Positions 16,882 through 25,431 of a DNA stretch of 38,760 nucleotides are shown here, piece by piece; position 1 is the first letter of the stretch, and each line of letters begins with the position of its first letter. Source of the DNA: Terriglobia bacterium. GTDB lineage: Bacteria > Acidobacteriota > Terriglobia > Bryobacterales > Bryobacteraceae. The notes under the pieces are model-generated. The model did no database searches, had not been told where the DNA came from, and saw only the letters and a list, made by a program, of their open reading frames with translations. Made by a program: the position numbers and the translations under genes. The DNA lies in contig JAIQFJ010000007.1 in the NCBI GenBank assembly GCA_020073325.1, positions 1-38,760 of the forward strand, written 5' to 3'.

Positions 16882-17952
16882 ATGAAAAACACAACGAGAC
16901 CTAACACCCTGCCAAGAGCGCGGAACATGCTACGGCGGCATTGGAAAACAGCGCTTGCGACGGCTCTCTACGCCGCCGCGTGCTGTCAACTGGGCCTGGC
17001 GCAAGTCGCGCCGCCTTCGATTCTGCAGATCGACGTCGCAAACAATGTTCTGTATGATGAAGACGCCTCCGACGTTTCCAAGTTTGCGACTGCTCCCAAT
17101 GCTATCCCCGATTCCCACGCTGGGAAAAACTTCAACCGGGCGGTGGGCGTCGCCGACATTGTGGCCGTCGATGGCCAGCCCGTGACGGGGACTCATATGC
17201 GCTCCGCGGTGAACGTTGGTCTCAGGACGGCCCCCGTCCCCGGCCAGGCCATCGCTGACACTGTGCGGGTTGGTCTGGCCATATTCACGTTCGAAATCTT
17301 GAAAAGTGACGGTACGCCGATCGGGACCATCATGACGGAAGGATTCGCTGGTGGCACTGCGCCACCCGGGGCTCCCTTGACTGCGACGGCAGGAGGTAAC
17401 TTCGTGATTACAGGTGGCACGGGAGCATTTCTCGGCGCTCGCGGGCAAATGGAGATGGTGGCAAATCCGCCAGGAGTGGCTTCTCAACGGGGAGCCTCCA
17501 TAACAGAGGACCCCGCGAACCGCCGCCTTAATGGAGGCGGGACACAACGGTATGTAGTCCATTTAATCCCGATGTCCGCCCCGCAAGTTGTGATCACTGC
17601 CGGCGGCCCGGCCGTCACCCATTCCAGCGACTTCTCTCTGGTTACTGCGTCTAAGCCGGCCGCGCCGGGCGAGGTCTTGTCTCTGTTTGCTACAGGGCTT
17701 GGTCCGACGGTGCCCGCAGTCGATCCAGGGCAGTCCTTTCCGTCCAGTCCTTTGGCCACCGTCAATTCGCCCATCGAGGTGAAGGTGAATGGGAATTCCG
17801 CCGAGGTGCTCGGAGCAGCCGGCTTGCCCGGTTCGCTAGGAGGTTACCAGGTGAACTTTCGGATGCCTTCGGATGCGGCAAGAGGAGTGGCCACCATTCA
17901 GGTGAGCGCAGCCTGGATCACCGGCGCGCCTGTCAGCATCACGGTGCAGTGA
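16882..17952 (+). CDS. Secreted protein with dirigent/allene-oxide-cyclase-like region and TIGR03437-type tail
   Basis: A 356-residue exported protein; AAGGAG sits 5 bases before ATG 16882, and a long signal peptide ends around LYAAACCQLGLAQ. Residues about 45-220 include GNFVITGGTGAFLGARGQME, a turn typical of dirigent/AOC-barrel proteins, so a small beta-barrel is plausible. The C-terminal 120 residues are the Ig-like Solibacter tail (KPAAPGEVLSLFATGLGP, GGYQVNFRMPSDAARG). The gene is divergent from the kinase and starts under promoter copy A, making it the best candidate target of the ECF sigma factor. Its biochemical role is unknown; barrel assignment is tentative, export and tail are clear. 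Confidence 0.8.
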   Translation: MKNTTRPNTLPRARNMLRRHWKTALATALYAAACCQLGLAQVAPPSILQIDVANNVLYDEDASDVSKFATAPNAIPDSHAGKNFNRAVGVADIVAVDGQPVTGTHMRSAVNVGLRTAPVPGQAIADTVRVGLAIFTFEILKSDGTPIGTIMTEGFAGGTAPPGAPLTATAGGNFVITGGTGAFLGARGQMEMVANPPGVASQRGASITEDPANRRLNGGGTQRYVVHLIPMSAPQVVITAGGPAVTHSSDFSLVTASKPAAPGEVLSLFATGLGPTVPAVDPGQSFPSSPLATVNSPIEVKVNGNSAEVLGAAGLPGSLGGYQVNFRMPSDAARGVATIQVSAAWITGAPVSITVQ

Positions 17953-18155
17953 AGCGTCAAATCGGAGGCAACATGTCGTTGTTCCCGTGTCATGAGCTTG
18001 TTGTTGGCGGGTCGGCGCTGCCCTCGCCAGTCGTTTCCCGGCAGTACGTCATTTCGATCTGCGCGGGTGGTGCGGCGCCGGCTTGCGGCCTGATGTGCAG
18101 CATTATCGGAAAGTGATCATTGGCCGTGTGAGAAACAACGGGATACTGGAAACGG

Positions 18156-18509
18156 CTACTCTCCTTTATTGGATGCGGTTTTGATATGGCACTTGCCATT
18201 GGTGCAGTTCGCTTTCGTTGCGAAGGCGGTCCCACCCGTTCGGTGGCAAGAGCCACATGAGGCTTTCTGATCCTCTTCTTTTGAGTGAGGCGGCTTGAAC
18301 GCCAGAGGGGCCTTGGAGTCCTCAGCGAAGAGCCCGGGATGGCACACTCTGCAATTCCCGTTTTCGCGCTTTACGTGCGTGGCGTGATCAAACGCCACAT
18401 TTCCTAACTTCACAGTAAAGGTCAGTTTCTCGGGAACCTTTTTGTCTTGCGCTTGCAATGTCGCAAGACCGAAAACCATCAGAAGAATACCGATAGCACT
18501 TTTGCGCAT
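18156..18509 (-). CDS. Periplasmic triheme cytochrome c (c7-type)
   Basis: A 117-residue exported electron carrier. ATG 18509 gives a clean signal peptide (KSAIGILLMVFGLATLQAQ); a GTG at 18548 would add 13 residues in front of it. Three haem attachment motifs are visible: CRVCH, CGSCH and a longer-spaced CTNGKCH, with distal-ligand candidates in FDHATH and PPH. The third motif has four residues between the cysteines, which is unusual but known in multihaem cytochromes. It follows the DUF2950 gene on the same strand with a 64-bp gap. Redox partner is unknown. Confidence 0.85.
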   Translation of the reverse strand: MRKSAIGILLMVFGLATLQAQDKKVPEKLTFTVKLGNVAFDHATHVKRENGNCRVCHPGLFAEDSKAPLAFKPPHSKEEDQKASCGSCHRTGGTAFATKANCTNGKCHIKTASNKGE

Positions 18510-18573
18510 AGTCCTTCTCGATCCATTGCCCGGCTGCGGTAGGTTCACTCCACTGCAGGCCGAGGATTGTCAC

Positions 18574-19491
18574 CTATTCGTCGTCCACCACTTTCCACGT
18601 CTTGTCCGGATTGAAGCGCCTCACCGCACGTGCCAGAGTTGGCGTCGCAGGGCCGAGGTCCTTTTGATAGATCACGCCGTGATGACTCACCAGGAACGTC
18701 TTGATGCCGGAGACGCCGTATTCGGCGGGCCACGCCACCAACGCGAACCCACCGATCATTTCCCCGTTGACCACATAGTCCATGGCTCCGCCAGGAGCAT
18801 CAGGCCCCTGCGCTCGCAAAATGTGGAAATAGTAGCCGTGATAAGGGACCGGCTTCTTGCCCTGCGCTTCCAACCTTGCGGCTGCGGCCTCGGCGAACGA
18901 TTTCGGGACCAGGTTGTTCTGTTCGCCTTCCTGGTAGAGTCCGTCTTTCTTGCCGGGTGAGTTGATGATGTGCTGCGCGTATTTCAGAATTCCATGAGAA
19001 TCGCGATCGTGCGACGCGTACTCCATCTGAGCTTCCACGTATCCGCGGCACACATCGATTGCGATCATTTCATGGCGCCCAATGCGGCGCGCGCGAATTT
19101 CGAGCTTGCCCTGCGCCGCATCGAAATACCATCGACCACCCTTGCGAACGAGCGGCACAGGAAACGGCCAATCGTTCTCACCGGCGACGACTGTCGCCCG
19201 ATCAGGGTTGCCAGGCTCGGATTCGATGCGCATGCTCGTATGCGCGCGCGCGACAAAGTTCTCGCGCATGTGCTGTTCTCCGGTTGCGTCACGGGAATCA
19301 ACGATCTCTTTACCGGCCGCTCCGAACAGATTCAACATGGCCGCGCTGTCGTTTCGTGATGCCGCGTCGATGAGTGCCTGGGCAGCTTCTTGCGGAGTCG
19401 CGAAGCTTCGCGGCTGCGTAGGCTGCGGAGCGGCTGCGATCCATCGAACGGCGGCCGTCAAAACGAATACCGCAAATGTGAGTTTCTTCAT
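18574..19491 (-). CDS. DUF2950 family exported protein
   Basis: A 305-residue protein starting at ATG 19491 with a strong AAGGAGGAGG site. Signal peptide to about residue 21 (FVLTAAVRWIAAAPQ). The family pattern is clear: FATPQEAAQALIDAA near the start, NDWPFPVPLVRKGGRWYFD, the YVEAQMEYASHDRD segment and the GGAMDYVVNGEMIGGFALVAWPA region. DUF2950 has no proven biochemical role; genes for it commonly sit next to DUF3300 genes, as here (38 bp downstream of that gene on the same strand). A periplasmic or envelope role is inferred from the signal peptide. Confidence 0.9.
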   Translation of the reverse strand: MKKLTFAVFVLTAAVRWIAAAPQPTQPRSFATPQEAAQALIDAASRNDSAAMLNLFGAAGKEIVDSRDATGEQHMRENFVARAHTSMRIESEPGNPDRATVVAGENDWPFPVPLVRKGGRWYFDAAQGKLEIRARRIGRHEMIAIDVCRGYVEAQMEYASHDRDSHGILKYAQHIINSPGKKDGLYQEGEQNNLVPKSFAEAAAARLEAQGKKPVPYHGYYFHILRAQGPDAPGGAMDYVVNGEMIGGFALVAWPAEYGVSGIKTFLVSHHGVIYQKDLGPATPTLARAVRRFNPDKTWKVVDDE

Positions 19492-19529
19492 GATGCCTCC
19501 TCCTTCATGCGCGAATCGCTAGCATTCTC

Positions 19530-20852
19530 TTAGCCCCCTCTTCCTCTTCGCGGGGGAGGCGCAGGTCGCGATTCGGGCGCGGACGGTCTTGATTGGGGAG
19601 CCGCCGGCTTGGCCGTGGGAGCCGTCGGCATACGTGCAGGCGCGCTGCGCGCGGGTCCGATACTCGAAAATCCACGCTCAGATTGCGTCTGCGCCGCGCG
19701 GCCGTTGTCCTGTCCTCCGAACACGCTGCGGTTCTGAGCGGGCGGGGCATTTTGCGGAATCTGGCGATTTCCGAGGCGTTCGCCTTGACCCGGGACCCCC
19801 CCGCGGACCTGCGGCGGGCTTGGTTGAGGTTCAGGGCGCTGCGCTTCGCGAACTGGAGGACGCTCGCCAGGAATCGGTATGGTAACGTGCTGTTGCGGCG
19901 GCGCCGCTTGGGGCGCGCGCGGTTGCAGCGGACGATTCTGCTCAAATCCGCGGTACTGTCGATTCAATTCGGGCCGCGCATACGGAATACCTTGGCGATG
20001 AGTCGAATCGTGAGTCCAAGTCGTTGTTCCGTGGTCGCCCCTCCGGCCGCCGTTGAAATTGTACTCATGGATGAAGCTGTCGTTGACCACTACGTTGTGC
20101 GCTCCCCAACCGGGTTGCCAGCCCCAACCACCCCATCCATGCCAACCGGCTCCGAAGAAGAAGCCTAGATTGATGCCGGTTCCGAAACCGAAACCGAGAC
20201 CACCGTAAATCACGGTTCTTGGAGGCCACCACCAGCGCGGATATGGATACCAGACAGCCGGGCCCCAGATCCATGCAGGATCGTAAACCGGCACATAGAT
20301 GATGTTGGGATTCACTGGCAAGATCTCGATCACTGGCTGACCGTTTTGAAACCCCGCAACGACGTTTTCCTGAGGACTTGAAGCTAGCTTGCCGGCCTGC
20401 TGCGCCAATGCGCGCATCCTTTGGATCGCATCCATGACGTCCTGCTGCTGCGCGAGAAATGCGTTGCCCAGAGTCGTTGTCCAGGTGACGTCGTCGTTCA
20501 GGCGCTTGAGCACGTCGGGGAACATGACCAGCGCCTGAACGCTGGCGTCCCAGTTCTGTTGGGCGGCCGCTTCGGCTAGAGCGGGCCCCTGCAACCCCGG
20601 GTTTCGCTGAGTCCATTGATAGGCCTGAACCACTTCCAGCGGGTACGTCGACGCCACCAGGAGTTGGCTGAGGAGTGGATCGGGATACAGCGCAATTGGA
20701 GCAACCAGATCATTGAGCTGGTTCGGGGATAGGAGTTGATCCGGCGGAGGCAGCATGGGCTGTGCAGATGTGAGGCCGCCGGCAAGAATCACGGAACAAA
20801 CAACCGCTGCCATGAACTTCATGGCTTGGGCGGAAGACAGGTTCTCAGTCAT
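19530..20852 (-). CDS. DUF3300 family exported protein
   Basis: A 440-residue protein; GAGAGG is 5 bases before ATG 20852. After a signal peptide (FMAAVVCSVILAGGLTSAQ) the DUF3300 core is plain: LLSPNQLNDLVAPIALYPDP, LLVASTYPLEVVQAYQW and the NIIYVPVYDPAWIWGPAVW segment. A Trp/Gly-rich hydrophobic stretch (about residues 205-255) may insert in or lie on a membrane. The last 150 residues are Pro, Arg, Gln and Ala-rich and look disordered. It is paired with DUF2950. Function unknown; envelope location inferred. Confidence 0.9.
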   Translation of the reverse strand: MTENLSSAQAMKFMAAVVCSVILAGGLTSAQPMLPPPDQLLSPNQLNDLVAPIALYPDPLLSQLLVASTYPLEVVQAYQWTQRNPGLQGPALAEAAAQQNWDASVQALVMFPDVLKRLNDDVTWTTTLGNAFLAQQQDVMDAIQRMRALAQQAGKLASSPQENVVAGFQNGQPVIEILPVNPNIIYVPVYDPAWIWGPAVWYPYPRWWWPPRTVIYGGLGFGFGTGINLGFFFGAGWHGWGGWGWQPGWGAHNVVVNDSFIHEYNFNGGRRGDHGTTTWTHDSTHRQGIPYARPELNRQYRGFEQNRPLQPRAPQAAPPQQHVTIPIPGERPPVREAQRPEPQPSPPQVRGGVPGQGERLGNRQIPQNAPPAQNRSVFGGQDNGRAAQTQSERGFSSIGPARSAPARMPTAPTAKPAAPQSRPSAPESRPAPPPRRGRGG

Positions 20853-20882
20853 AAAAACCTCTCAACGCGCAGCCTAGGGCTG

Positions 20883-21257
20883 CTACTTTCGAGCGGGAGA
20901 AATGTTGCTTTCGGTCGGAGGGCCGAGGACAGTGCGCGTGAGCGTCCCGTCTTCAGCGATCGTCTCGATGCTGACCACTCCGTTCGGCCACGCGACGACA
21001 ATATGGTTCCCGCTCACTGCGATGTTAGGCGTCGGGTAGCTTGTCTTCTCCTTTTGTCCGACTAGTTCCTTTGCCGCTGTAAGCGCGCCCAATCCGGCGA
21101 AGCCTTGGTTCCCGGGTAAACCTGGGACATTGATGCCACCAGGGAGCTTCGGCAAGCCCGGGATTTGCGCCATCATGACGCCGTAAACGAGAAGAGACAA
21201 CACAATCACAATCGTCGGCAAAACGAAGCGCAAATTTCTGGAAACGTACGTTCTCAT
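20883..21257 (-). CDS. Small membrane-anchored or exported protein, unknown function
   Basis: A 124-residue protein from ATG 21257, with AAGGAGG 6 bases upstream. One N-terminal hydrophobic helix (FVLPTIVIVLSLLVYGVMMA) is followed by a Pro-Gly-Leu-rich stretch (IPGLPKLPGGINVPGLPG) and a small beta-rich tail (NIAVSGNHIVVAWPNGVVSI). No family is recognised. It lies between the MscS gene (11 bp downstream of its stop) and the DUF3300 gene (30 bp away), so it is probably part of the same transcript. Confidence 0.75.
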   Translation of the reverse strand: MRTYVSRNLRFVLPTIVIVLSLLVYGVMMAQIPGLPKLPGGINVPGLPGNQGFAGLGALTAAKELVGQKEKTSYPTPNIAVSGNHIVVAWPNGVVSIETIAEDGTLTRTVLGPPTESNISPARK

Positions 21258-21268
21258 TTCGAACCTCC

Positions 21269-22114
21269 TTAAGCTGCGACAGGTTTCGGCATGCCGGCGG
21301 CGGCAGCGCGTTCGTTGCGGATCGCGTAGTGGTATTCGGGGACCGGCAAGGCAGCCTCCCCAAACGCCTCGCGGATGACGCGATTCGTATCGAAATAGAC
21401 CTGCCAATAGTTGGCGTTGCTGCAGTACGGCCGAACCGCAAGCACCGGACCTGCAAGGTTGAACGTCAGGATCTCGATCTCCGGCGCCGGATCCTTCATT
21501 ACGTTGGGAATGGCCGCAATACGGGTTTTCAGGAGCTGGGTGGCCACGCGGTGATCCGCCCGATGATCCAATTGCGCCGTCAACTCGACACGGCGGAACG
21601 GATTGGCCGAAAAATTTTGAATCGTATCGGAAAAGACTTTGTTGTTGCTAACGATGTGACGCACGTTGTCCAGCGAATTGATGATCGTCACAAATAATCC
21701 GATCTCGTCCACTGTTCCTGTGGCACCACCGGCAGTGACAAAATCTCCGACTTTGAATGGCCGCAAGAGGACAAGAAAAACACCTGCGGCGAAATTCGCG
21801 AGCAATCCGCTCCAGGCCATTCCAATGGCGAGAGCGATGGCGGCGAAGATCGCGGCAAAGGTCGCTGTTTGAACACCGAAGAAACCTAGGATCAGGACGA
21901 TCAGAATCACGTTCAGTGTGGCCGTCAACGAGGAGCGAACATAACCGATCAACGTCTCATCGACTCCACCACGCTGCATCATTCGCGCGAGGAAGCGGAC
22001 CGCGAAGCGGGCGAGCCAACGTCCGATAATCCACAGTGCGATCGCGCCGAGTATCCTGATGCCTGCCTGCGTCGCAAGATTGGCTACGTTTTGGAACCAA
22101 GCATTTGTATCCAT
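21269..22114 (-). CDS. Small-conductance mechanosensitive channel (MscS family)
   Basis: A 281-residue inner-membrane channel that releases solutes on hypo-osmotic shock. ATG 22114 has GGAGAG upstream; longer in-frame starts to 22297 lack support. Three N-terminal helices (IRILGAIALWIIGRWLARFA; SLTATLNVILIVLILGFFGV; AAIFAAIALAIGMAWSGLLA) end in the pore helix with the GLLANFAAGVFLVLLRPFKVGDFV motif characteristic of MscS. The beta domain (GTVDEIGLFVTIINSLDN, IVSNNKVFSDTIQNFS) and cytoplasmic alpha/beta domain follow. Length is as for E. coli MscS (286 residues). First gene of a minus-strand set that runs down to the cytochrome. Confidence 0.93.
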   Translation of the reverse strand: MDTNAWFQNVANLATQAGIRILGAIALWIIGRWLARFAVRFLARMMQRGGVDETLIGYVRSSLTATLNVILIVLILGFFGVQTATFAAIFAAIALAIGMAWSGLLANFAAGVFLVLLRPFKVGDFVTAGGATGTVDEIGLFVTIINSLDNVRHIVSNNKVFSDTIQNFSANPFRRVELTAQLDHRADHRVATQLLKTRIAAIPNVMKDPAPEIEILTFNLAGPVLAVRPYCSNANYWQVYFDTNRVIREAFGEAALPVPEYHYAIRNERAAAAGMPKPVAA

Positions 22115-22678
22115 ACAACTCTCCTGGAGAAGCGGGCAACGATGTGCCTCTAGGGCACCAGCCATGCGGCTGGCGTTTTCACTGCTGGAGAGTGTGCAAT
22201 TGAGTAGCCCAGACGGATCGTGGAGATAAGCCAGCAGTCCGGCTTGGTTTTTAGCGATCCGCTGCAAGGCCCGTTGCAAGCAAATAAGCGAAATCACTCA
22301 GGCCAGCCGAGCTCGGCGAAGCGATTCCGCAGAGTTACAGATGCTGCGCAGGACTTCGAATGCACCATGTGGCGCACTCACGACAGTGTTCGGAGGCGGA
22401 GCGTCTACTCAGTTTCACGCTACTCTTTGTGGTACGCCGAGTGTGATCGCAGCACACCATAGCGAAATCACGCCGAAACTGGGGCAATTCGCGCGTCTAA
22501 CAGAACGGTGCACTTTTCTAAGCGAGGAAATAAGCCTCAAAACGTGGACTGCGAAGTGCACCTTTTATCAATGCTGAACCGCAAAAGATCGGCTGGTGTG
22601 CCAACGCGAATGAGTACGGCATGTCAGGCGCACGCAGTTCGGTTTGCGAAACGCACTCACGTGATCGAAGGAGGATAT
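22115..22678. other. 564-bp gene-free stretch between divergent transcripts
   Basis: No convincing gene. It must hold the promoters of the MscS set (minus) and the ComEA-like gene (plus). A perfect 6-bp hairpin CCAGCC-ATGC-GGCTGG (22158-22173) lies in the MscS leader side. Frames covering this region lack ribosome sites. Confidence 0.4.
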
Positions 22679-23005
22679 ATGAAATGGGCACGACTGATTC
22701 TCGTGCTGGTTACAGCGATTTCGCTCGCGGCCGCGCCACAAGGCACCCCAAAGTCCCAGGCGAAAGAAGCCCAGAAATCGACTGAAAAAGCGATAACCAA
22801 GGCGGCTCCAGCGGCCGAGTTGATCGACATCAACTCCGCAACCGCCGAGCAACTCGACGCACTGCCCGGCCTCGGCAAAGCGTACAGCGAGAAGATCATC
22901 AAGAACCGGCCGTACCGAGCCAAGAATGAATTGGCCGACAAAAAGATAATCCCGGCATCGACCTACGCGAAGATCAAGGACAAGATTATCGCCAAGCAGA
23001 GGTAG
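22679..23005 (+). CDS. Small exported helix-hairpin-helix protein (ComEA-like)
   Basis: A 108-residue protein; AAGGAGG 5 bases before ATG 22679 fixes the start. A signal peptide (ILVLVTAISLAAAP) and a Lys/Ala-rich linker lead into one HhH domain: LIDINSATAEQLDALPGLG then YSEKIIKNRPYRAKNEL. This is the ComEA DNA-binding fold, used in competence for periplasmic DNA capture, but such small proteins are also common outside competence loci and no other com gene is near. Start of a plus-strand set with the DUF481 gene 37 bp downstream. Confidence 0.88.
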   Translation: MKWARLILVLVTAISLAAAPQGTPKSQAKEAQKSTEKAITKAAPAAELIDINSATAEQLDALPGLGKAYSEKIIKNRPYRAKNELADKKIIPASTYAKIKDKIIAKQR

Positions 23006-23042
23006 CGCTGCCTCTCCAGGGTTAAACACGGAGGAGAAACAC

Positions 23043-24125
23043 ATGAAGAAATGCATGGGCAAGTCTCTGCCGCTCTTTAAAGGGCGTCTATTCGTCCTAG
23101 TGTTAACTTTCGCAGCAGTCGCCATGGACACTTGGGCTGACCAGGTGGTATTGAAGAACGGCGACCGTGTTACCGGGAGCATTCTTAAGAAGGAGGCCAA
23201 AAGCCTTACGATCAAGACAGATGGGTTCGGCGTCATCACAACGTCGTGGGACCAAGTTGAGTCGATAACAGCTGAAACGCCTGTGACCGTCGTGCTCCAG
23301 GACGGCAGGACAGTCCAAGGCACGCTTGCCACGACAGGCGGGAGAATAGATGTTACCGCGAAGGACGCGAAGTTTATAGTGGCGCTTTCCGACATTGCAG
23401 CGATCCGGAATGCCGACGAACAGAAAAGCTATGAAAGGCTGCAAAAGCCAGGTTGGGGAGACCTGTGGAGCGGAGGCGCCGGCGTCGGATTCGCAGGTAC
23501 GGCCGGCAACGCGCGGACGCTGACCTTCACGACAAACTTCAACGCATCCCGGCTAACGAACACAGACAAGACTTCAGTCTACTTCAACGCCATCAAGGCA
23601 TCAGCTTTTGTGAACGGCAAGAACTCCGATACTGCGCAGGCGCTTAGAGGAGGCTTAGCTTACGATCACAACCTCACTTCGCGACTGTTTCTGGACACCT
23701 TCAACGATTACGAATATGACAAATTCCAGAACTTGGATCTTCGATTTGTCGTCGGCGCAGGCCTCGGTTTCCACGCCGTTAAGACAAAGCGAAATCAACT
23801 GGACCTTCTCGGTGGGGTCGATTTCAACCATTCGAGTTTCAGCACTCCGTTGATACAGGACTCAGCCGAAGCGTTTTGGGGAGACGGCTACAACTACAAA
23901 CTGAGCGCGGCCACGACGTTCTTTCAAAGCTTTCGGATGTTCAATGACCTGTCACACACGGGTGACTACCGGATGAACTCCGACATCGGGGCATCAACGA
24001 AGATATCGAAGTGGCTCAATTGGAATCTCTCGATCAGTGATCGATATCTGAACCACCCGGCACCCGGTCGGAAGACGAACGATTTCCTCTATACCACCGG
24101 CCTGGGATTCACATTTGCGCAGTGA
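23043..24125 (+). CDS. DUF481 family outer-membrane beta-barrel protein
   Basis: A 360-residue protein with GGAGGAG before ATG 23043 and a signal peptide ending near TWADQ. The first 100 residues are a small beta domain (VVLKNGDRVTGSILKKEAKS, VTVVLQDGRTVQGTL) seen in front of many DUF481 barrels. From about 135 the protein alternates as expected for an outer-membrane barrel (GGAGVGFAGTAGNARTLTFT, GLAYDHNLTSRLFLDTFNDY) and ends in the aromatic GLGFTFAQ. DUF481 proteins include the salt-induced YdiY; transported substrate unknown. Confidence 0.88.
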   Translation: MKKCMGKSLPLFKGRLFVLVLTFAAVAMDTWADQVVLKNGDRVTGSILKKEAKSLTIKTDGFGVITTSWDQVESITAETPVTVVLQDGRTVQGTLATTGGRIDVTAKDAKFIVALSDIAAIRNADEQKSYERLQKPGWGDLWSGGAGVGFAGTAGNARTLTFTTNFNASRLTNTDKTSVYFNAIKASAFVNGKNSDTAQALRGGLAYDHNLTSRLFLDTFNDYEYDKFQNLDLRFVVGAGLGFHAVKTKRNQLDLLGGVDFNHSSFSTPLIQDSAEAFWGDGYNYKLSAATTFFQSFRMFNDLSHTGDYRMNSDIGASTKISKWLNWNLSISDRYLNHPAPGRKTNDFLYTTGLGFTFAQ

Positions 24126-24227
24126 TATGTTCCGCGTGCTTGGTTCTTGGAAGCGCAAGGAGAGGAATGAAACTGAGGTTGACGCCCAAGGTCAATTTCA
24201 TGAAGAAGGTAGAAGTGGAGGCTGAAT

Positions 24228-24479
24228 ATGTCGATTTTTGCATGGATCATCTTGGGGCTGATCGCCGGTTTCATCGGCAGCAAGATCGTTAACAAACAGG
24301 GCGAGGGTCTCATCTTGGACATCATCCTGGGAATTGTCGGCGCTGTAGTGGGGGGATGGTTGTTTCGGATGTTCGGCGGAACGGGCGTGACCGGACTGAA
24401 CATCTACAGCCTGGCTGTTGCCGTTGTTGGCGCTGTCGTTGTCTTAGTCGTGTACCATGCCTTCCGGCGCGCAACATGA
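24228..24479 (+). CDS. GlsB/YeaQ/YmgE family small membrane protein
   Basis: An 83-residue stress-associated inner-membrane protein (transglycosylase-associated family). GGAGG precedes ATG 24228. Three hydrophobic helices are seen with the family motif IILGLIAGFIGSKIVNKQGE, then DIILGIVGAVVGGWLFRMFG and SLAVAVVGAVVVLVVYHAF. Length is standard. It lies 102 bp after the DUF481 gene on the same strand. The family responds to envelope stress in other bacteria; exact role unknown. Confidence 0.9.
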   Translation: MSIFAWIILGLIAGFIGSKIVNKQGEGLILDIILGIVGAVVGGWLFRMFGGTGVTGLNIYSLAVAVVGAVVVLVVYHAFRRAT

Positions 24480-24606
24480 GGTGTTCGCGGCGCTAATCCG
24501 CGTACCTCGCTCTCCTGCTGACCTTGCGGGCAGCGAGCGGTCCCAGGGAAAGGCCATTAATTCATCATCGGTAGCGGCCCGGCTGCGATCTAGCTAACCT
24601 TGAGCC

Positions 24607-24810
24607 ATGGATCTTATTAGGATACTCTCCAATCTACGCCAGGAGTTGCAGCAGGTAGATGCGGCCATCATCGTCGTGGAGCGTCTCGCGTTGGGTTCCC
24701 GCAAGCGTCGTGGTCGGCCGCCAGCTTGGATGAAGGGCACGAGTCTCCCAAAAAAGCGGGGAAGACCGCGTGGCAGCAAGAACAAACTCAAAACCGCGCG
24801 CGCTACGTAG
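24607..24810 (+). CDS. 67-residue basic protein with two AT-hook-like motifs
   Basis: A short alpha-helical head (LIRILSNLRQELQQVDAAII) is followed by two AT-hook cores: RKRRGRPPAW and KKRGRPRGSKNK. AT hooks bind the minor groove of AT-rich DNA; in bacteria they are known in CarD/HMGI-like proteins. Here the whole protein is only a helix plus hooks, which suggests a small DNA-binding or nucleoid-associated protein. The ribosome site before ATG 24607 is weak. Composition and motif spacing make it likely to be a real gene; its targets are unknown. Confidence 0.65.
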   Translation: MDLIRILSNLRQELQQVDAAIIVVERLALGSRKRRGRPPAWMKGTSLPKKRGRPRGSKNKLKTARAT

Positions 24811-24896
24811 ACTGCCTGAAGGCAACTGGGCGGGGAAGATCCGACTCCTGACCGCATCCAGGACACAGGCAGTGTTGAAAGGCGCAGAGAGATGGG

Positions 24897-25082
24897 TTAT
24901 TTGAGGTGCTCGCGCATGGCCCGCCGGATGGCTTCGCACTTCTTCTGTACCGTCTCGATGTGCTTTTGTTCGTCCTCGAACTCCTTTCCGAGCAGGCGTC
25001 TAGATCGTTTCACTACGCTGTCCAGCTCCTGAACGGCATCGCGATACTCTCGCATCAACCTGTCCCATTCGGGGCCTAACAT
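24897..25082 (-). CDS. Small charged helical protein, unknown function
   Basis: A 61-residue ORF from ATG 25082, predicted to be almost entirely helical (EYRDAVQELDSVVKRSRRLL, EDEQKHIETVQKKCEAIRRA), with heptad-like spacing suggesting a coiled coil. No family recognised and no clear ribosome site. A perfect 11-bp hairpin lies 34 bases upstream. Coding character is moderate: amino acid composition is sensible, but the case rests on that alone. Confidence 0.45.
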   Translation of the reverse strand: MLGPEWDRLMREYRDAVQELDSVVKRSRRLLGKEFEDEQKHIETVQKKCEAIRRAMREHLK

Positions 25083-25115
25083 GAACGAGCGTTGGCATTC
25101 TGGCTGCCAGTTGTG

Positions 25116-25145
25116 GGTAGCCGGACATTGAGGGGTCCGGCTACC
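25116..25145. repeat. Perfect 11-bp inverted repeat
   Basis: GGTAGCCGGAC and GTCCGGCTACC flank an 8-base loop. It lies between a small helical gene and the truncated recombinase. It could be a terminator stem without T-run or a mobile-element end. Confidence 0.6.
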
Positions 25146-25226
25146 AGCCTTTGGGACGACGACGGAGCCGCACGGCCCAATAGTCGGCGACCCCTACCGT
25201 ATGGTGTTCTCCACCTGCGGCAAGTC

Positions 25227-25412
25227 TCATATAAATTTTCTTCGGGTGACAAGCCGACTGAGAAAACATAAAGGCTCGCCGAACCACGCCAGGAATTCTT
25301 CAAGAGCCATGTTGTACACGCGTTTCGTAATCGGAGACGACACCCTGTCGAGGACCATCTGCTTGAATCTGTCCCACTCCGCGGGCTTTTCCAGCACGGT
25401 CAAATCGTTCAT
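25227..25412 (-). pseudogene. 5' remnant of a second tyrosine recombinase
   Basis: The first 44 codons from ATG 25412 match the recombinase at 11665-12582 (MNDLTV, SSPITKRVYNMALEEFLAWF identical), and the DNA of this stretch is roughly 80% identical. Similarity ends near 25280, after which the frame reads unrelated sequence and stops at 25227. All catalytic residues are absent. The upstream 40 bases also match between the two copies (GGGTCC.TTTAAT), so the remnant includes its old promoter region. Confidence 0.85.
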
Positions 25413-25431
25413 TGTGGGTCCTTTTAATAAC

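Noticed and set aside
17990-18256. Minus-strand frame with a SHTANDHFPIM stretch recalling the end of an exonuclease/phosphatase-fold protein
   Set aside because: The similarity is one short motif, the frame overlaps the cytochrome gene end, and there is no start signal; not enough to call even a pseudogene.
22158-22173. Perfect 6-bp hairpin followed by GTTTTC
   Set aside because: Looks like a plus-strand terminator, but no plus-strand gene ends near it; it lies in the MscS leader side, so no function assigned.
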